NCBI RefSeq assembly: GCF_007565055.1
Contig: NC_044560.1
Span: forward strand, 49,933,030 to 49,997,029
Direction: 5' to 3'
DNA length: 64,000 nt
Source of the DNA: Rhinopithecus roxellana
Taxonomy: Eukaryota; Chordata; Mammalia; Primates; Cercopithecidae
This document shows, one piece after another, positions 30,920 through 42,050 of this stretch. The notes under the pieces are model-generated. The model saw only the letters and a program-made list of their open reading frames with translations, was not told the origin of the DNA and did not search any database. A program made the position numbers and the translations under genes. Each line of letters opens with the position of its first letter. The stretch's first letter is position 1.

Positions 30920-31012
30920 ACCTAGCTAAGAGACTTAGACTTCCTCATTAAGGTGAGGGGAAGGACTCGTGGAGGGTTTAAGCAAAGGCACAGCATAACC
31001 AGATTTGTGGGG
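30920..31012 (-). repeat. L2 LINE, continued
   Basis: GTTTAAGCAAAGGCACAGCA and TAACCAGATTTGTG continue the complemented L2. Confidence 0.7.
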
Positions 31013-31324
31013 GTTTTTGTTGTTGTTGTTGTTGTTTGTTTGTTTGAGACAGAGTCTCGCTCTGTCGCCAGGTTGGAGTGCAGTTGCTCAATCTTGGCTC
31101 ACTGCAACTTCTGCCTCCCAGGTTCAAGGGATTCTCCTGCCTCAGCCTCCAGAGTAGCTGGGACTACAGGCGCCCGCCACCACGCCCAGCTATATTTTGT
31201 ATTTTTGGTAGAGACGGGGTTTTACCATGTTGGCCAGGATGCTCTCGATCTCTCGACCTCGTGATCCGCCCACCTCGGCATCCTAAAGTGCTGGGATTAC
31301 AGGCGTGAACCACTGTGCCCAGCC
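31013..31324 (-). mobile_element. AluS-like element
   Basis: The complement of a full dimeric Alu, with a (TTG)n-modified tail at 31016-31043. It splits the L2. Confidence 0.97.
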
Positions 31325-31560
31325 TGTGTTTTAAAAAAATAGCTCTGGCTGCAGTGTACAGTGGATTGGAAGGGACAAGGCTGGAGCCGCTGGGAGACCA
31401 GGTTGGAAGCAGTTGCCTGAACTAACTCATGGCAATGAGAACACCCAGAAAAGAGGGAATCAACTCAAGTGATTCTATAGAAGCAGAATTGGCAAGACTT
31501 GGTGGCCAATTGCACAAAGATGGTGAGGAACAAGGGAGTTGCAATGAGCCCCAGGCCCTT
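31325..31560 (-). repeat. L2 LINE, continued
   Basis: TTTAAAAAAATAGCTCTGGC and GGTTGGAAGCAGTTGCCTGA follow the complemented L2 ORF2 region. Confidence 0.75.
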
Positions 31561-31584
31561 GGACATCTTGGTAGAAGCAGTGTA

Positions 31585-31700
31585 AGTGCTGTAAGAGCAG
31601 GGACTATGTCCTCTCCTTTGCTGTAATCTTTACTCCTTGAACAGTACCTGCACCTGGAAGGTGTTTATTACACATTTATTGAATGAATGGCGGTGCAATT
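31585..31700 (+). repeat. L2 LINE 3' end
   Basis: GAGCAGGGACTATGTCCTCT, CTTGAACAGTACCTGCACCT and ATTTATTGAATGAATGG are the L2 3' terminus. Confidence 0.85.
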
Positions 31701-32135
31701 CTCTGAGATCCAGATCACAGGTTGGATGATTGGGTGGTGAGGATGAGGAATACACAGTGCAGGAGAACCTCCTTTCTCCTCACTCCATATACTCTCAGAG
31801 TGACTTCAGTATACGGAGTGAGGAGGAAGGAGACTGGGGACTGAACCTTGGAGAAACTGCAGCATTTAAGGACTAAAGGAAGGAAAGGATCCCTTACAGG
31901 AGAATGAGAAAATGGTCAGACAGGGAGGAAGGGAATCAGAGGCCACAGCAGCAGAGAACGTGCAGGGACAGAGTGCTCCCATTGCTGCTGAGGGGTGTCA
32001 TTTAGATTTACAACAGTGACCTTGGGCAGGGCGGTTTTGTTTGGCGTCAAGGGGACAGAGGTCAGACTGCAGACATTTGCAGAGGGCATGGGAAATGAGG
32101 TAGAAGAGGTAGTGTCTCCAGTGGTGTCCCTCAAC
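31701..32135. other. Single-copy DNA containing a strong hairpin
   Basis: No repeat family recognised. The inverted repeat at 31769-31832 is annotated separately. The open frames 31995-32312 (plus) and 31916-32146 (minus) overlap without recognised domains. Confidence 0.45.
31769..31832. repeat. Imperfect inverted repeat, 25-bp arms
   Basis: The left arm (31769-31793, containing CTCCTCACTCC) and right arm (31808-31832, containing GGAGTGAGGAGG) pair with only one mismatch and one G-T wobble around a 14-base loop. Whole unit 64 bases. It could be a transcribed hairpin or a replication template-switch scar. No expression evidence is visible in sequence. Confidence 0.9.
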
Positions 32136-32137
32136 CT

Positions 32138-32280
32138 TCCTACCAAAGAGTTGACAGACAGCCCATTACCACCTCATTTTAAAGGGTCTGAAACTGAGGC
32201 ACGCAGAGACAAAATTGGTTCAAAGTCATTAGCAAAGGGGAGTTCTGCTAGAAGACCACAGCTGTCCAGACCACACACTA
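32138..32280 (-). repeat. MIR SINE fragment
   Basis: TACCACCTCATTTTAAAGGG, TCTGAAACTGAGGCACGCAG and GTTCAAAGTCATTAGCAAAG match the complemented MIR. Confidence 0.8.
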
Positions 32281-32630
32281 CCTTTTATGACTTGGCAGGA
32301 TACAGACTTTGAAAGAATGGTTGTACAGGGTGGGGCCCAGGCCCTGTCCGGGCTGATCGCTGCCGACGTGCAGGGCAAGAGCCTCCAGGGCGTGCGAGAA
32401 CATTTTCTCAAGGGGAACCACCTTCCCTTGAAACAGCTTGTTCTGCTGAGTTGACAGGAGAGAGGAATGGGGACTCCTCAGTCCCGGGCCTTGTGCCAAA
32501 ACACGGAGCAAAGGCGCCGGGAGGCTGGGCCTGGCTGCAGTCTTCCTGGGCCCTGTGTGGGCCATCCCAGCACCTCTACCCTCTCAAGGCACTGGAGGGA
32601 GGTTGCATGTGTTGGATTTGTTTGTTTTGA
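32281..32630. other. CpG-rich single-copy block with an open frame
   Basis: An AG-preceded open frame of about 52 codons runs on the plus strand from about 32299 to a TGA near 32455. Six CpGs fall within about 90 bases (32350-32400), unusual in this CpG-poor window. I recognise no protein family and no good splice donor. An exon is possible but unsupported. Confidence 0.35.
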
Positions 32631-32632
32631 AC

Positions 32633-32825
32633 TAATATTAAAAGAGTACTTACTATGGGACAGGCCCGGTATTCATCATTTTATGTACTCGAATTTACTT
32701 AATCCTCATTACATTCTTATGCTGATTGTCCTCATTTAAAGATGAAAAACCTATCCCCAAGAAGTCAAGTCACTTGCCCAAGGCTTCACAGCTAGTTCTG
32801 TAGGTGGGAGAGCAGGGATGCTCAA
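32633..32825 (-). repeat. MIR SINE, near complete
   Basis: GTACTTACTATGGGACAGGC, CTTAATCCTCATTACATTCT, AGTCACTTGCCCAAGGCTTC and ACAGCTAGTTCTGTAGGTGG are in order. Confidence 0.9.
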
Positions 32826-32879
32826 CTTTTGAACCTATGGGGTGGACAACTATTCAGCCTTGGAGTGTGGGTTCGGATT

Positions 32880-33098
32880 ATCCCCAGACACAGGAATAAG
32901 GATCCAGGTCAGGTCAGGCTTCCCTCTCTGGCTCTGGGACCTGGGGTAAATTACATCACTTCTCTGAGACTCAGCTTCCTCATTTGTAAAATGGGACACA
33001 TGTTGCCCACATCACAGGATAAAAGAAAATGTTTTCAAAGTGTCTCACGGAGAGTCTCCAGCCTAGGGTGGTTGCTCCATAAAGGTTAATTCTCCTTT
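32880..33098 (+). repeat. MIR SINE, near complete
   Basis: GGCTCTGGGACCTGGGGTAA, GAGACTCAGCTTCCTCATTT and GTAAAATGGGACACATGTTG follow MIR. Confidence 0.88.
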
Positions 33099-33149
33099 CC
33101 CCTCTTTTTGTTTTTTTTTTCCCCATAAGCTTTGGTCCAAACCAGTAGG

Positions 33150-33300
33150 TTGGCAGATTAGGGCAAGAGCACTGAACTGTGAATCAGAAAAAAACCAAGA
33201 TTGGTGCTTCTGAAGCCTAATTATTTATTTTGAGTTAGTCACTTTTCCTTGATAGAGCCTCAGTCAGTTTCCTCAGCTCTAAAATATGGGAAGATCAGCT
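33150..33300 (+). repeat. MIR SINE fragment
   Basis: GGCAAGAGCACTGAACTGTG and CAGTTTCCTCAGCTCTAAAA are MIR. Confidence 0.82.
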
Positions 33301-33742
33301 TAGTCCAGGATGGCATTCAAGCCCCAAGCACCTCCCTCTATGCCTCTGCAGGCATCACCAATTGATCACAACCTTTTCAACTGAGCCAAAATAACACCCA
33401 AGAACCCTTCTTAGTAGTGACTTCCTATAGGTTGGGTGTAATTCTTCCAGTAAGCAATTATGCCATGGGTTAAATCACCATATTTCAAGAATGTACTTGC
33501 TGAGATGCAAAGCCCTCTGATAAAGGTAGCATATTAATCTTATCATCTATTTGCATTAGTAAGGATAAGTTCATATAGGAGCTCCAGAAAGCACAGGTAA
33601 GTTTATTGTTGCAGTTTTGTGTTTGGGGTTTTGTTTCAATTTAAATCTGGTGGGGTATAGATGAATAAGCCTGGGATAGAGGATTGATCTATGCATCCAG
33701 AAGAAAACAGGGAAAGGGACAGTTATCGAGAGGAAGTTACCA
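33301..33742. other. Single-copy DNA
   Basis: Nothing recognised. Confidence 0.35.
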
Positions 33743-33744
33743 GT

Positions 33745-33885
33745 AATTGCAGTATACAGATGAGAACAGTGTGCTGGAAAATGAACCAACTAACTGAATT
33801 AGCTATTTTCACAGCTAGTAAATGGCACAGTTGGGATTCAAACCCAAGCAGTTCCACCTCCAGAATGGACAACTATGCCATAAAT
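33745..33885 (-). repeat. MIR SINE fragment
   Basis: TTCACAGCTAGTAAATGGCA and GTTGGGATTCAAACCCAAGC are the complemented MIR core. Confidence 0.82.
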
Positions 33886-33889
33886 GCAG

Positions 33890-34020
33890 AATCCACTTAT
33901 TTAGTCCAAAGGTTATTATTGAATGCCTACTCTGCACCAGGCACTGCTTTTAAACCTGGGAATGCAGTAGGGAACAAAATTGTCCAAATGCCTTGCCTTA
34001 TGAAGCTTACAGTCTAGGAT
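33890..34020 (-). repeat. L2 LINE 3' end
   Basis: ATTGAATGCCTACTCTGCAC, GGGAATGCAGTAGGGAACAA and GAAGCTTACAGTCTAGG are the complemented L2 3' end. Confidence 0.88.
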
Positions 34021-34094
34021 CACATTTACTTGGCACCTGTTATGTACCTAGTGTTTCACCAGCACTGGAGACAGCGAGACCCAATGTCAATGGC

Positions 34095-34320
34095 TCTTCT
34101 TGGCAGGAACGTATGTTTGAAGTTTAGCTCGGCAGCTTCCTATTAGATAAGGGAAGCCATTCCATCACTTTGCTCCTCAGTTTCCTCTTTGAAACATGAA
34201 AAGAGTAACAGCTACTTCCAAGGATTTCTGGGAGGTTTAGACAAAGCAGTATTTGTAAAGCACACAGTATTGCAAATTTTGGATACTCAATAAATTATAA
34301 CTAGCATTATTAATTCTGCA
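34095..34320 (+). repeat. MIR SINE, near complete
   Basis: CTTTGCTCCTCAGTTTCCTC, GTAACAGCTACTTCCAAGGA and TGGATACTCAATAAATTATA follow MIR. Confidence 0.85.
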
Positions 34321-34515
34321 TCCTCTTAACAGCTATATGAAGTACGTACTGTTTTCTCCATTTTGCACAGAGGGAAATTGAGTCTTTGAGAGTTTAAGTC
34401 TCAGAGAGGTTAGGCAACTTGCCCAGGGCCACACAGCTAACCAGTGGTGGAACTGATACTCAAATTCAGGACTACTTGACTCCATTGCCCAAATATAACA
34501 CCGTGGTCACATTTT
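34321..34515 (-). repeat. MIR SINE fragment
   Basis: CTCCATTTTGCACAGAGGGA, GAGAGGTTAGGCAACTTGCC and CAGGGCCACACAGCTAACCA are well preserved. It stands tail-to-tail with the preceding MIR. Confidence 0.92.
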
Positions 34516-35245
34516 TTAAATTCACAGTTGGAGTAGCTGCAAGGCAATGGCAAACCATGTTCCTCCTTGGCGTCTTATGCAACAAACCATATGGACCCTC
34601 AAGCTCTTACATAACTGGCCTAATGCTAACAAGAGGAAGTTTAACAACAACACAAAAAACAGATCACATTCACAACAGACCACCATATGTTCTCCCATCC
34701 CCTGACAGCAGCCGTCCCAACTCCTACTCGGGCGCCCACAGAAATCTTCTCCACAAAAACAGTTTTATTCCCAAGTGACTCAAATGATTGATGCCTTTAT
34801 AAAAAGAAGGGGCAGCAGGGAAGAGTCTGCACTCCTTCAAAAGAAATCAATCTTAGTAACTCCTCGGGAAAGCCCAGAAACCTTCAGCCTCTACTTGGCC
34901 TTTTCTTGGAACCTGGAAGCTTCTCTGGGAACGGCATAGACTCTGAGACATGGCAGCCCCCTCACTCAGAGTGAGGGAGGCCATAATGGTTTTTGGTTTC
35001 TGTGTTTACAAGCCAGATAGCCTGGGTTGTTTGGGTCACCCCCTTCACTTGGTCTCAAACTCTTACATACTTTGGTGTTCTGGTGCTCAGCTAGAGAGTC
35101 TCAAGTTTGCTGTAGGCTTTCTGAAAGTGCCACTTCTGGAGCTGAACCCAATTCTGGAAGGCTGGTTTGACTGTGGACATTAGGCAAGGGGTGCCTGTGG
35201 ATGCCTCCAAGCCAGGCACCATCTTCCTCCTCTATATATAATGCT
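34516..35245. other. Single-copy DNA, about 730 bases
   Basis: No repeat or gene recognised. A near-perfect 19-base palindrome, CCCTCACTC A GAGTGAGGG, lies at 34959-34977. Confidence 0.4.
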
Positions 35246-35249
35246 ATGC

Positions 35250-35558
35250 CTAGTCTCCTGTTTCCTTCACCGCCTGCCATCCATTTCCCTGCCCCACAGC
35301 CAAAGCAATTTTGCTAACATGTGAATCTACTTCTGTAGCGCTACTGCATAGATCATGTCCATGTGGCCCTGTGCAGGCAGGATAGCCTTCACGCTCCTTA
35401 TGGCCCCTTTGGTCATGCATGCTCTATCTCTTCACCTCCCTTTGCCCTATTCCCCTGGTCCTCTAAGCTCCAGACATATTAGCATTGTTTCCATTCTTTG
35501 TGACTTTCACTTGCTTTTCCTTCGGCTCAGTCCATCCATCCATTCTCCTTCTGCTCAC
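35250..35558 (+). repeat. L2 LINE fragment
   Basis: CTGCCCCACAGCCAAAGCAA, CATGTCCATGTGGCCCTGTG and CTCCTTATGGCCCCTTTGGT resemble L2 ORF2 3' sequence, diverged. Confidence 0.6.
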
Positions 35559-35562
35559 TCCT

Positions 35563-35832
35563 CATTTGTTTTGTTTTGTTTTGTTTTGTTTTGTTTTGTT
35601 TTGTTTTTGACACAGTCTCGCACTGTTGCCCAGGCTGGAGTGCAGTGGCGCAATCTTGGCTCACTGCAACCTCCGCCTCCCGGGTTCAAGCAATTCTCCT
35701 GCCTCAGCTTCCAGAGTAACTGGGACTACAGGCGTACACCACCATGCCCAGCTAATTTTTGTATTTTGTAGTAGAGACGGGGTTTCACCATGTTGGCCAG
35801 GATGGTCTCGATCTCTTGACCTCATGATCCAT
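35563..35832 (-). mobile_element. AluS-like element, 5' end missing
   Basis: (TTTTG)n tail at 35563-35607, then the complement of an Alu. It stops at CTTGACCTCATGATCC, so about 50 bases of the Alu 5' end are absent. Confidence 0.96.
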
Positions 35833-35908
35833 TAGGAAAAACTTATTTTTCCAAATAAATAAGTTTATTATTTGGAAATAAATAAATAAGTTTATTATTC
35901 TTTTTCTA
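35833..35908. repeat. AT-rich junction with direct and inverted repeats
   Basis: A 20-base direct repeat AAATAAATAAGTTTATTATT occurs at 35853-35872 and 35880-35899. Perfect 10-base inverted arms AAACTTATTT / AAATAAGTTT lie at 35839-35848 and 35857-35866. Confidence 0.9.
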
Positions 35909-36236
35909 AATTTTTTTTCTTTTGTTTTGGAGACAGTCTTGTTCTATTGCCCTGGCTGGAGTGAAGTGGTGTGATCTCGGCTCACTGCAACCTCCGCTTC
36001 CTGGGTTCAAGCAATTCTTGTGCCTCAGCCTCCCCAGTAGCTGGGATTACAGGTGCCTGCCACCATGCCTGGCTAATTTTTTGTATTTTTAGTAGAGACA
36101 GGATTTCACCATGTTGTCCAGGCTGATTGTCCACGTTGTCCACCATGTTGTCCAGGCTTGAACTCCAGAGCTCAGGTGATCCGCCTCAGCCTCCCAAAGT
36201 GCTAGGATTACAGGTGTGAGCCACTGTGTCCACCCT
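35909..36236 (-). mobile_element. Alu with an internal tandem duplication
   Basis: Complement of a diverged dimeric Alu. CACCATGTTGTCCAGGCT is present twice (36107-36124 and 36141-36158), a 34-base tandem duplication within the left-arm region. Confidence 0.95.
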
Positions 36237-37241
36237 CATTTTCTATATTTTTAACATATGTTTGATCTTTCTGTTTCTGTACTTTTTAATTAATGTAAGT
36301 ACTGAGGTATGAATTTTCCTCTGAGACTGCTTTATGGTATCTCATGGTTTTGATATATAATATTTTCATTAATGTTGTTTTTAAACTTCTCTGTCTAAAT
36401 TAGAAGTTATTTAAATGAAGTATGTACATCACTAAATTTTTAAACTTTATTATAACTGTCTTGTTTGGTTGTTTTGTAAGAAAAGAATATTACCATGAGC
36501 ATTTCTGCATTTTGGAATGTTTGAAGTTTGGGCAGCTAATATATGATAAATTTTCACGAGTATAAAGTGAACTTTTGAAAACAACATAAAATGTGGTCTC
36601 TATTTTCAGAGTATGTAGTTTGAAACACATCAATTAAATTGGATTTATATTTGTTATTTAAGTCTTTGTTACATTTAATTATGTATTTTACTTACTTATG
36701 CATGTATTTATTTATTTATCCTTCCACTTGATCTATCAGGGATTGAGAAAATAGGTTACATTTTTGTACCGTGTTTTTTTTTTGTTGTTAATTTTGTACT
36801 ATGATTATTTTGTTGTTAATGTCTTCTTACAGCTTTATGAATATTTCTGCTGTGTTATTTTGGGTATAGATTTATAAAATTCTTGTAGCCTCATTGTGAA
36901 TTTCACACTTCATCATTGTTGCATACCCCTCCTTGTTTGGTTTAGTTTTTTTTTTTTTTTTTTTAACTTGAATTCAGCAGTTTCTCATATGAAATGGCAA
37001 CCTCAGCGTTCTTTATGTTTGAATTTGTCTATTATACATTTTCTCATCATCTTATTTTCTTAATCTTTTTGGACAATTCGGGATTTTGCTTTATGATCCA
37101 GTCTGATAGTCTTTCTCTTAGTAGGTGAATTAAAGTTCATTCATACTTATTAATATAACTGCTATGTTTGGCTTTTATTTTTGTCATTTAATTTTATGTT
37201 TGTCATTTAATTTTATATTCTCAGCTTTATATACATTTTAA
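36237..37241 (-). mobile_element. Old L1, 5' ORF2 region, reverse orientation
   Basis: GAATTTTCCTCTGAGACTGC, ATCTCATGGTTTTGATATAT and TTAGTAGGTGAATTAAAGTT are complements of old L1 ORF2. Heavily mutated. Confidence 0.72.
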
Positions 37242-39097
37242 TTTTAAAGAAATATATTTTTGTAATAACTTTATTGAAATATAATTTATAAATGATTAAG
37301 TAAACATATTTTAAAGTATACACTTGTAATAAGTTTTGACATACATATATATCCATGTAGTCATCACCATACTCTAGATAGGGAACATACCCATCACACC
37401 CAAAATTCCCTTTTGCAATCTCTCCCTCCCATCCTCGTGCACTTCCCACCATCCTGCCCCACCCGCCTTACCCTCAGCAACTAAGGATCTGCCTTCTATT
37501 ACTATAGTTTTAGTTGCATTTTCTAGATTTTTCTATCAATGTAATCATACAATATGTACCCTTGTTTTGTCTGACTTTCTTCTCACTCAGCATAGTTTTG
37601 CTAACCATCCATAATACTGCATGTTTTTCTTTGTATTGCTAAATAGTATTCTGTTGTATGGATATACTATAATTTGTTTATCCATTTTCCTGTTGATAAA
37701 CATTTGTGTTGTTTTCCATTTTTAGCTATTACAAATATAGCTGTGATAAACATTTGTATACAAGTATTTATATGAACATATACCTGTTTTTCTATTGGGT
37801 AGTACCCAGCAGTGGAATGACTCATAAGGTAGGTGTATATTTAACATTTTAAGAAACTGCTAAACTATTTTCCAAAGTGATTGCACTATTTTACATTCCC
37901 ACCATCAGTACATGAGCGTTCTGCTTATTCTACACCCTTACTTATATTTGCGATGATCAGTCTTTCTAACCTCGTGATTCTGATAGTTGTGTAGTGGTAT
38001 TTCACTGTAGTTTGAATTTGCTTTTCTCTAATGATGCTGAGTATCTTTTCATATGCTTATTTGCCATCCGTATATTTCCCTTGGTGAAGTGCCTGTTCAA
38101 ACCTTTTGGGCTCTTTGTTTTCTTATTATTACATTTTAAGAGTTATTTATATAGTCTCTATATAAGTCTTTTTATCAGATATATGCTTTACACATATTTT
38201 CTTCCCATTTGTAGCTTGTCTTTTCATTCTTTTAACAGTATCTTTCAAAAATAAGTTCTTAATTTTTTATGAAATCTAATTTATTAATTTGATGTTTTAT
38301 GGACCATGCTTTTGATATTGTACATGAGAAAACTTTGTTTTCTCTTATGTTTTCTTCAGAAGTTTTATACATTTTGTTTTCACACTTGGGTCTATGATCC
38401 ATTTTTAGTTAATGTTTTTATATGATGCAAGGTATAGGTCAAACATCAATATTTTTTCATACAGATTATCCAATTGTTCTAGAAACATTTGTTGAAAACA
38501 CTAAATTGCCTTTGCACCTCTGTCAAAAATCAGCTGCCCATATATCTATGGATATACTTCTTGATTTTATATTCTGTTCCACTGATCTATTTGTCTACCA
38601 TTACATCAATACTACATTGTTCTGACCACTGCAGTTTTACAATGTACTTTGAAATCAGGTACTGCTAGCTCTCCAATATTGTTCTTTTTCAAAGTTGGTT
38701 TGTCATTTCAAGAACCTTTACATTTCTATGTAAGTTTTAGAATGAATCTAGATCAATTTGGGGGAAACTTACCTCTTAACAATATTGAGTCTTTGGACCT
38801 GTGAATAAGGTGCATCTCTCCATTTTATTGTCTTCAGTAATTTCTCCCAGCAATGTTTTGTAGTTGTAAGTATACAGTGTCTGACATCTTGTGTCAGACT
38901 TATCCCTGAGTACTTCATATTTGATCTTATTGTAAAGGTTATTTTCTACAACTTAAATGTTCAATTTTCATTGCTATGATATAAAAATATAATTTTAATC
39001 CAATATTAATCCTGTATCCTGAAATCTTGCTGAACTCACTTATTAGTTCTAGTACTACTTTTCTCTATTCCATCAGATTTTCTACTAGGCAATCATG
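37242..39097 (-). mobile_element. Old L1, 3' UTR through ORF2, reverse orientation
   Basis: From the L1 3' end (AACTTTATTGAAATATAATT) into ORF2: AGTGATTGCACTATTTTACA, TGATCCATTTTTAGTTAATG, TTTATATTCTGTTCCACTGA and CATTTTATTGTCTTCAGTAA. All frames are broken. It is split by an Alu at 39098. Confidence 0.9.
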
Positions 39098-39420
39098 GTT
39101 TTTTTGTTTGTTTTTTTTTTGTTTGTTTGTTTGTTTTTGAGACAGGGTCTCATTTTGTCACCTAGGCTGGAGTACAGTGTCATAATCCCTGCTCACTGCC
39201 ACCTCCACCTCCCAGGTTCAAGTGATTTTCATGCCTCAGCCTCCTGAGGAGCTGGGACTACAGGCATGTGCCACCACACCCAGCTAATTTTTGTATTTTT
39301 GGTAGAGACAGGGTTTCACGATGTTGGCCAGGCTAGTCTTGAACTTCTGACCTCAAGTGATCTGCCCTCCATGGGCTCTCAAAGTGCTGGGATTACAGGT
39401 GTGAGTCACCACACTGGGCC
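39098..39420 (-). mobile_element. AluS-like element with perfect target duplication
   Basis: Complement of a full Alu with a (TTTG)n-modified tail. CAATCATG at 39090-39097 and 39421-39428 is the target duplication inside L1. Confidence 0.97.
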
Positions 39421-40620
39421 CAATCATGTTTTTGAGAATAAAGAGTTTTGTTTCTTTTTTTCCCAATCTGAATTCCCTTTATTTCTTTTTCTTGCCTTAT
39501 TGCTTTGGACAAAAACTCCATTACAATGTTGAAAAGAAGTGATGAGAGTGGATATCATTGTCTTTTTCCCAATATTAGGGAGAACACACTTAGTTTTTCA
39601 CCATTGAGTATGATGTTAGGTGTTCATTTTTCTTATATGCTCTCTATCAAGTTGAGGAAGTTCCCTTCTAGTCTTAATTTGCTTAGAGATTTTGTCAAGA
39701 ATGGATGTCTCATCTATTGAGATAAGCATGACTTTTCTTTTTTGCCTTGTTAATAAAATAAATGTCATTAACTGATTTCCAATATTAAACAAAATTTGTA
39801 TTCCTTGAATAAACTCCATTTGGGCATAGGTATTATTGTTTTCATATACTGTTGGATTCAATTTGCTAGAATTTTATTTAGAATTTTAAAATTTATGTTC
39901 ATTATGGATATTGGTCTGTAGCTTTTTTTTTTTTTTCATTTTAATATATTTGGCTTTGGTATCAGGGTAATTATGGCATCTTAAAATGAGTTAGAAAGTA
40001 TTCTCTCCTTCTCAGTTTTCAGGATGTTTGTGTCAAATTTATGTTTCCTCCTTAAGTGTTTGGTAGAATTCATCAGTGAAACCAATTGGAATTGGAATTA
40101 TATTGGTGGAGAGATTTTCAACTACAAACTCAGTTTTCTTGATAGATTTAGGGCAATTCAGGTTACCTATTTCTTCTCAAGTGAGGTTTGATAATTCATG
40201 TCTTTTCAGGAATTTTTCCATTTTATCTAAGTTCCCAGAGGTTTCTTGATTTTCTCAAAGAACCAGTTTTCAGTTTCACTGATTTTCTTCATTATCTTTC
40301 TATTTTCCATTATATTGATTGTCATTCTGATTTTTACCCCTTTCTTTTTTCCACTCACTTTGGGTTTGAGTTGCTCTTCTGTTCCTAGTTTCTTAAGGTG
40401 GAAGCTGAAGTCATTGATTTGGAACTTTCTTCTTTACTAATATAGGTGGCTAGTGCTAAAGATTTTCCCTAAGTACTGTTTAGCAGCATTCCACAAATTT
40501 TAATGTATGGTATTCTGATTTTCATTCAGTTTGAAATACTTCATAATTTCCTTCTGATTTCTTCTTTGACCTATGAGTTAGTCACAAGTATGGCAGTGAT
40601 GGGTATTTTTCCCTCTAATC
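39421..40620 (-). mobile_element. Old L1 ORF2, reverse orientation, continued
   Basis: TTGGACAAAAACTCCATTAC, CACCATTGAGTATGATGTTA, GATATTGGTCTGTAGC, TTTGGTATCAGGGTAATTAT and CTTTGGGTTTGAGTTGCTCT follow ORF2 in reverse order, with many stops. Confidence 0.92.
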
Positions 40621-41080
40621 CTTTTGTTGGGTTCTTCCCCCAGCTTTGGATAGCTTCCTCAGATGTGTGTGCTGACCAGAATCTTCTGTGGATCTTTCAG
40701 GCCTTCTCTGCCTGTGGCTTTATCCTCTCCAGTACTCTGTCCTATGAATTCTGTGTACCATGGTCTCTCTGAACCCTCAGTTTCATCTCCTCTACTCCAG
40801 AAGTCTGCTGGACTCTCTCTAGGTCCCTTCCTTATGTCACAGCCTGGACACTCCCTCCAGGCAGTAAACTGAAGCAGTTGTAGGGCTCACCTCATTTGTT
40901 TCCTTTCTTTCAGGGATTGCTATTCTTTATTGCCTGACGTCCAGTGTCTTAAGAGCCATTATTTCATATACTTTGGTATTTTTGGTTGTTCCAAGTGTGA
41001 AAATAATCCAGTCCCTCTTATTCATGTTGGTTGGAATCAGAAGTCAGTCTAGCTTGCATTTATGTATGTATGTATGTCAT
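40621..41080 (-). mobile_element. L1-derived segment, probably a second L1 3' UTR
   Basis: CTTTCTTTCAGGGATTGCTA, TTGCCTGACGTCCAGTGTCT and TTCATATACTTTGGTATTT resemble an old L1 3' UTR rather than ORF2. A further L1 copy or rearrangement may therefore begin here. Confidence 0.55.
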
Positions 41081-41488
41081 TTACTATAAAAACAGTTCTA
41101 TTTTGGTTTTTGTTTGTGCTTTTTTTGCTATTTAGGATGGGTTACATTTCTATTTTAGTGGTTACCAGTTTATGTCTTTATAGAACATCCTTAGTTCTCT
41201 CTACTTTTTGGACACTATCTGCTAGTTCATTATAAGTGATGACACAATTAGTGTGCTTATCTTCCTCCTTCTTAACAAACCCATTTCAGTCAACAACATT
41301 TTCCTTAGTGCATCTCTTTATGTGGATACTTATGTAATTAAGCTTATACTTCTATTACTTGAGTCTTCTACTTTCCATCCTATTTTTATTGTCCCTTTAT
41401 TACAATTTCCTGGTTATAAGGGCAAAAATGTTGACTTAAATAGACATATTTGCATTAGAAGTCCCAAAAGCATTGCTTTAGAATATAA
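41081..41488. other. AT-rich DNA, unassigned
   Basis: Probably old L1, but no landmark is convincing. Confidence 0.35.
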
Positions 41489-41489
41489 A

Positions 41490-41599
41490 GACATGTATCT
41501 AAGCCCTGGTTCCTCTAATTACCAGCTCTATTCTGACCTTGGGGTAGGAGCTTAACCCATCAAAGTGTCAGTTTTCTAGTCTATAAGAAAGAATAACAA
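41490..41599 (+). repeat. MIR SINE, first part
   Basis: TAATTACCAGCTCTATTCTG and GTGTCAGTTTTCTAGTCTAT are MIR; the 3' part is at 42051. Confidence 0.78.
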
Positions 41600-41601
41600 T
41601 A

Positions 41602-42048
41602 CAGTTGACTGATGAACAATGTGGGGATTAGGGGGACTAACCCCCTGCACAATTGAAAATCCATGTATAACTTTTGACTCCTCAAAAATTTAACTTCCAG
41701 TAGGCTACTATTGACTGGAAATCTTGCCAATAATATAAAAAGTCAATTAACACATATTTTGTATGTTATATATACTATTAGTATACACTGTATTCTTACA
41801 ATAAAGTAAGCTAGAGAAAAGCATATGTTGTTAAGAAAATCTTAAGGAAAAGAAAATATATTTACTATTCATTAAGTAGAAGTGGATCATAATAAATGTC
41901 TTCATCCTCTTTGTCTTCATGTTGAGTAGGCTGAAGGGGAGGTAGAAGGGCGGAGTTGATCTTGCTGTCTGACATGTGCAGAAGTGGGTGAAAATCTGCA
42001 TATGAACCGACCCTTGCAGTTCAAACTGTGTTGTTCAAGGGTCAACTG
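41602..42048 (+). mobile_element. Tigger-family MITE, full length, in a MIR
   Basis: Terminal inverted repeats CAGTTGAC... and ...GTCAACTG with TA target duplications at 41600-41601 and 42049-42050. TTTTGACTCCTCAAAAATTT, CAATAAAGTAAGCTAGAGAA and CTTCATCCTCTTTGTCTTCA are typical. 447 bases, non-coding. Confidence 0.92.
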
Positions 42049-42050
42049 TA

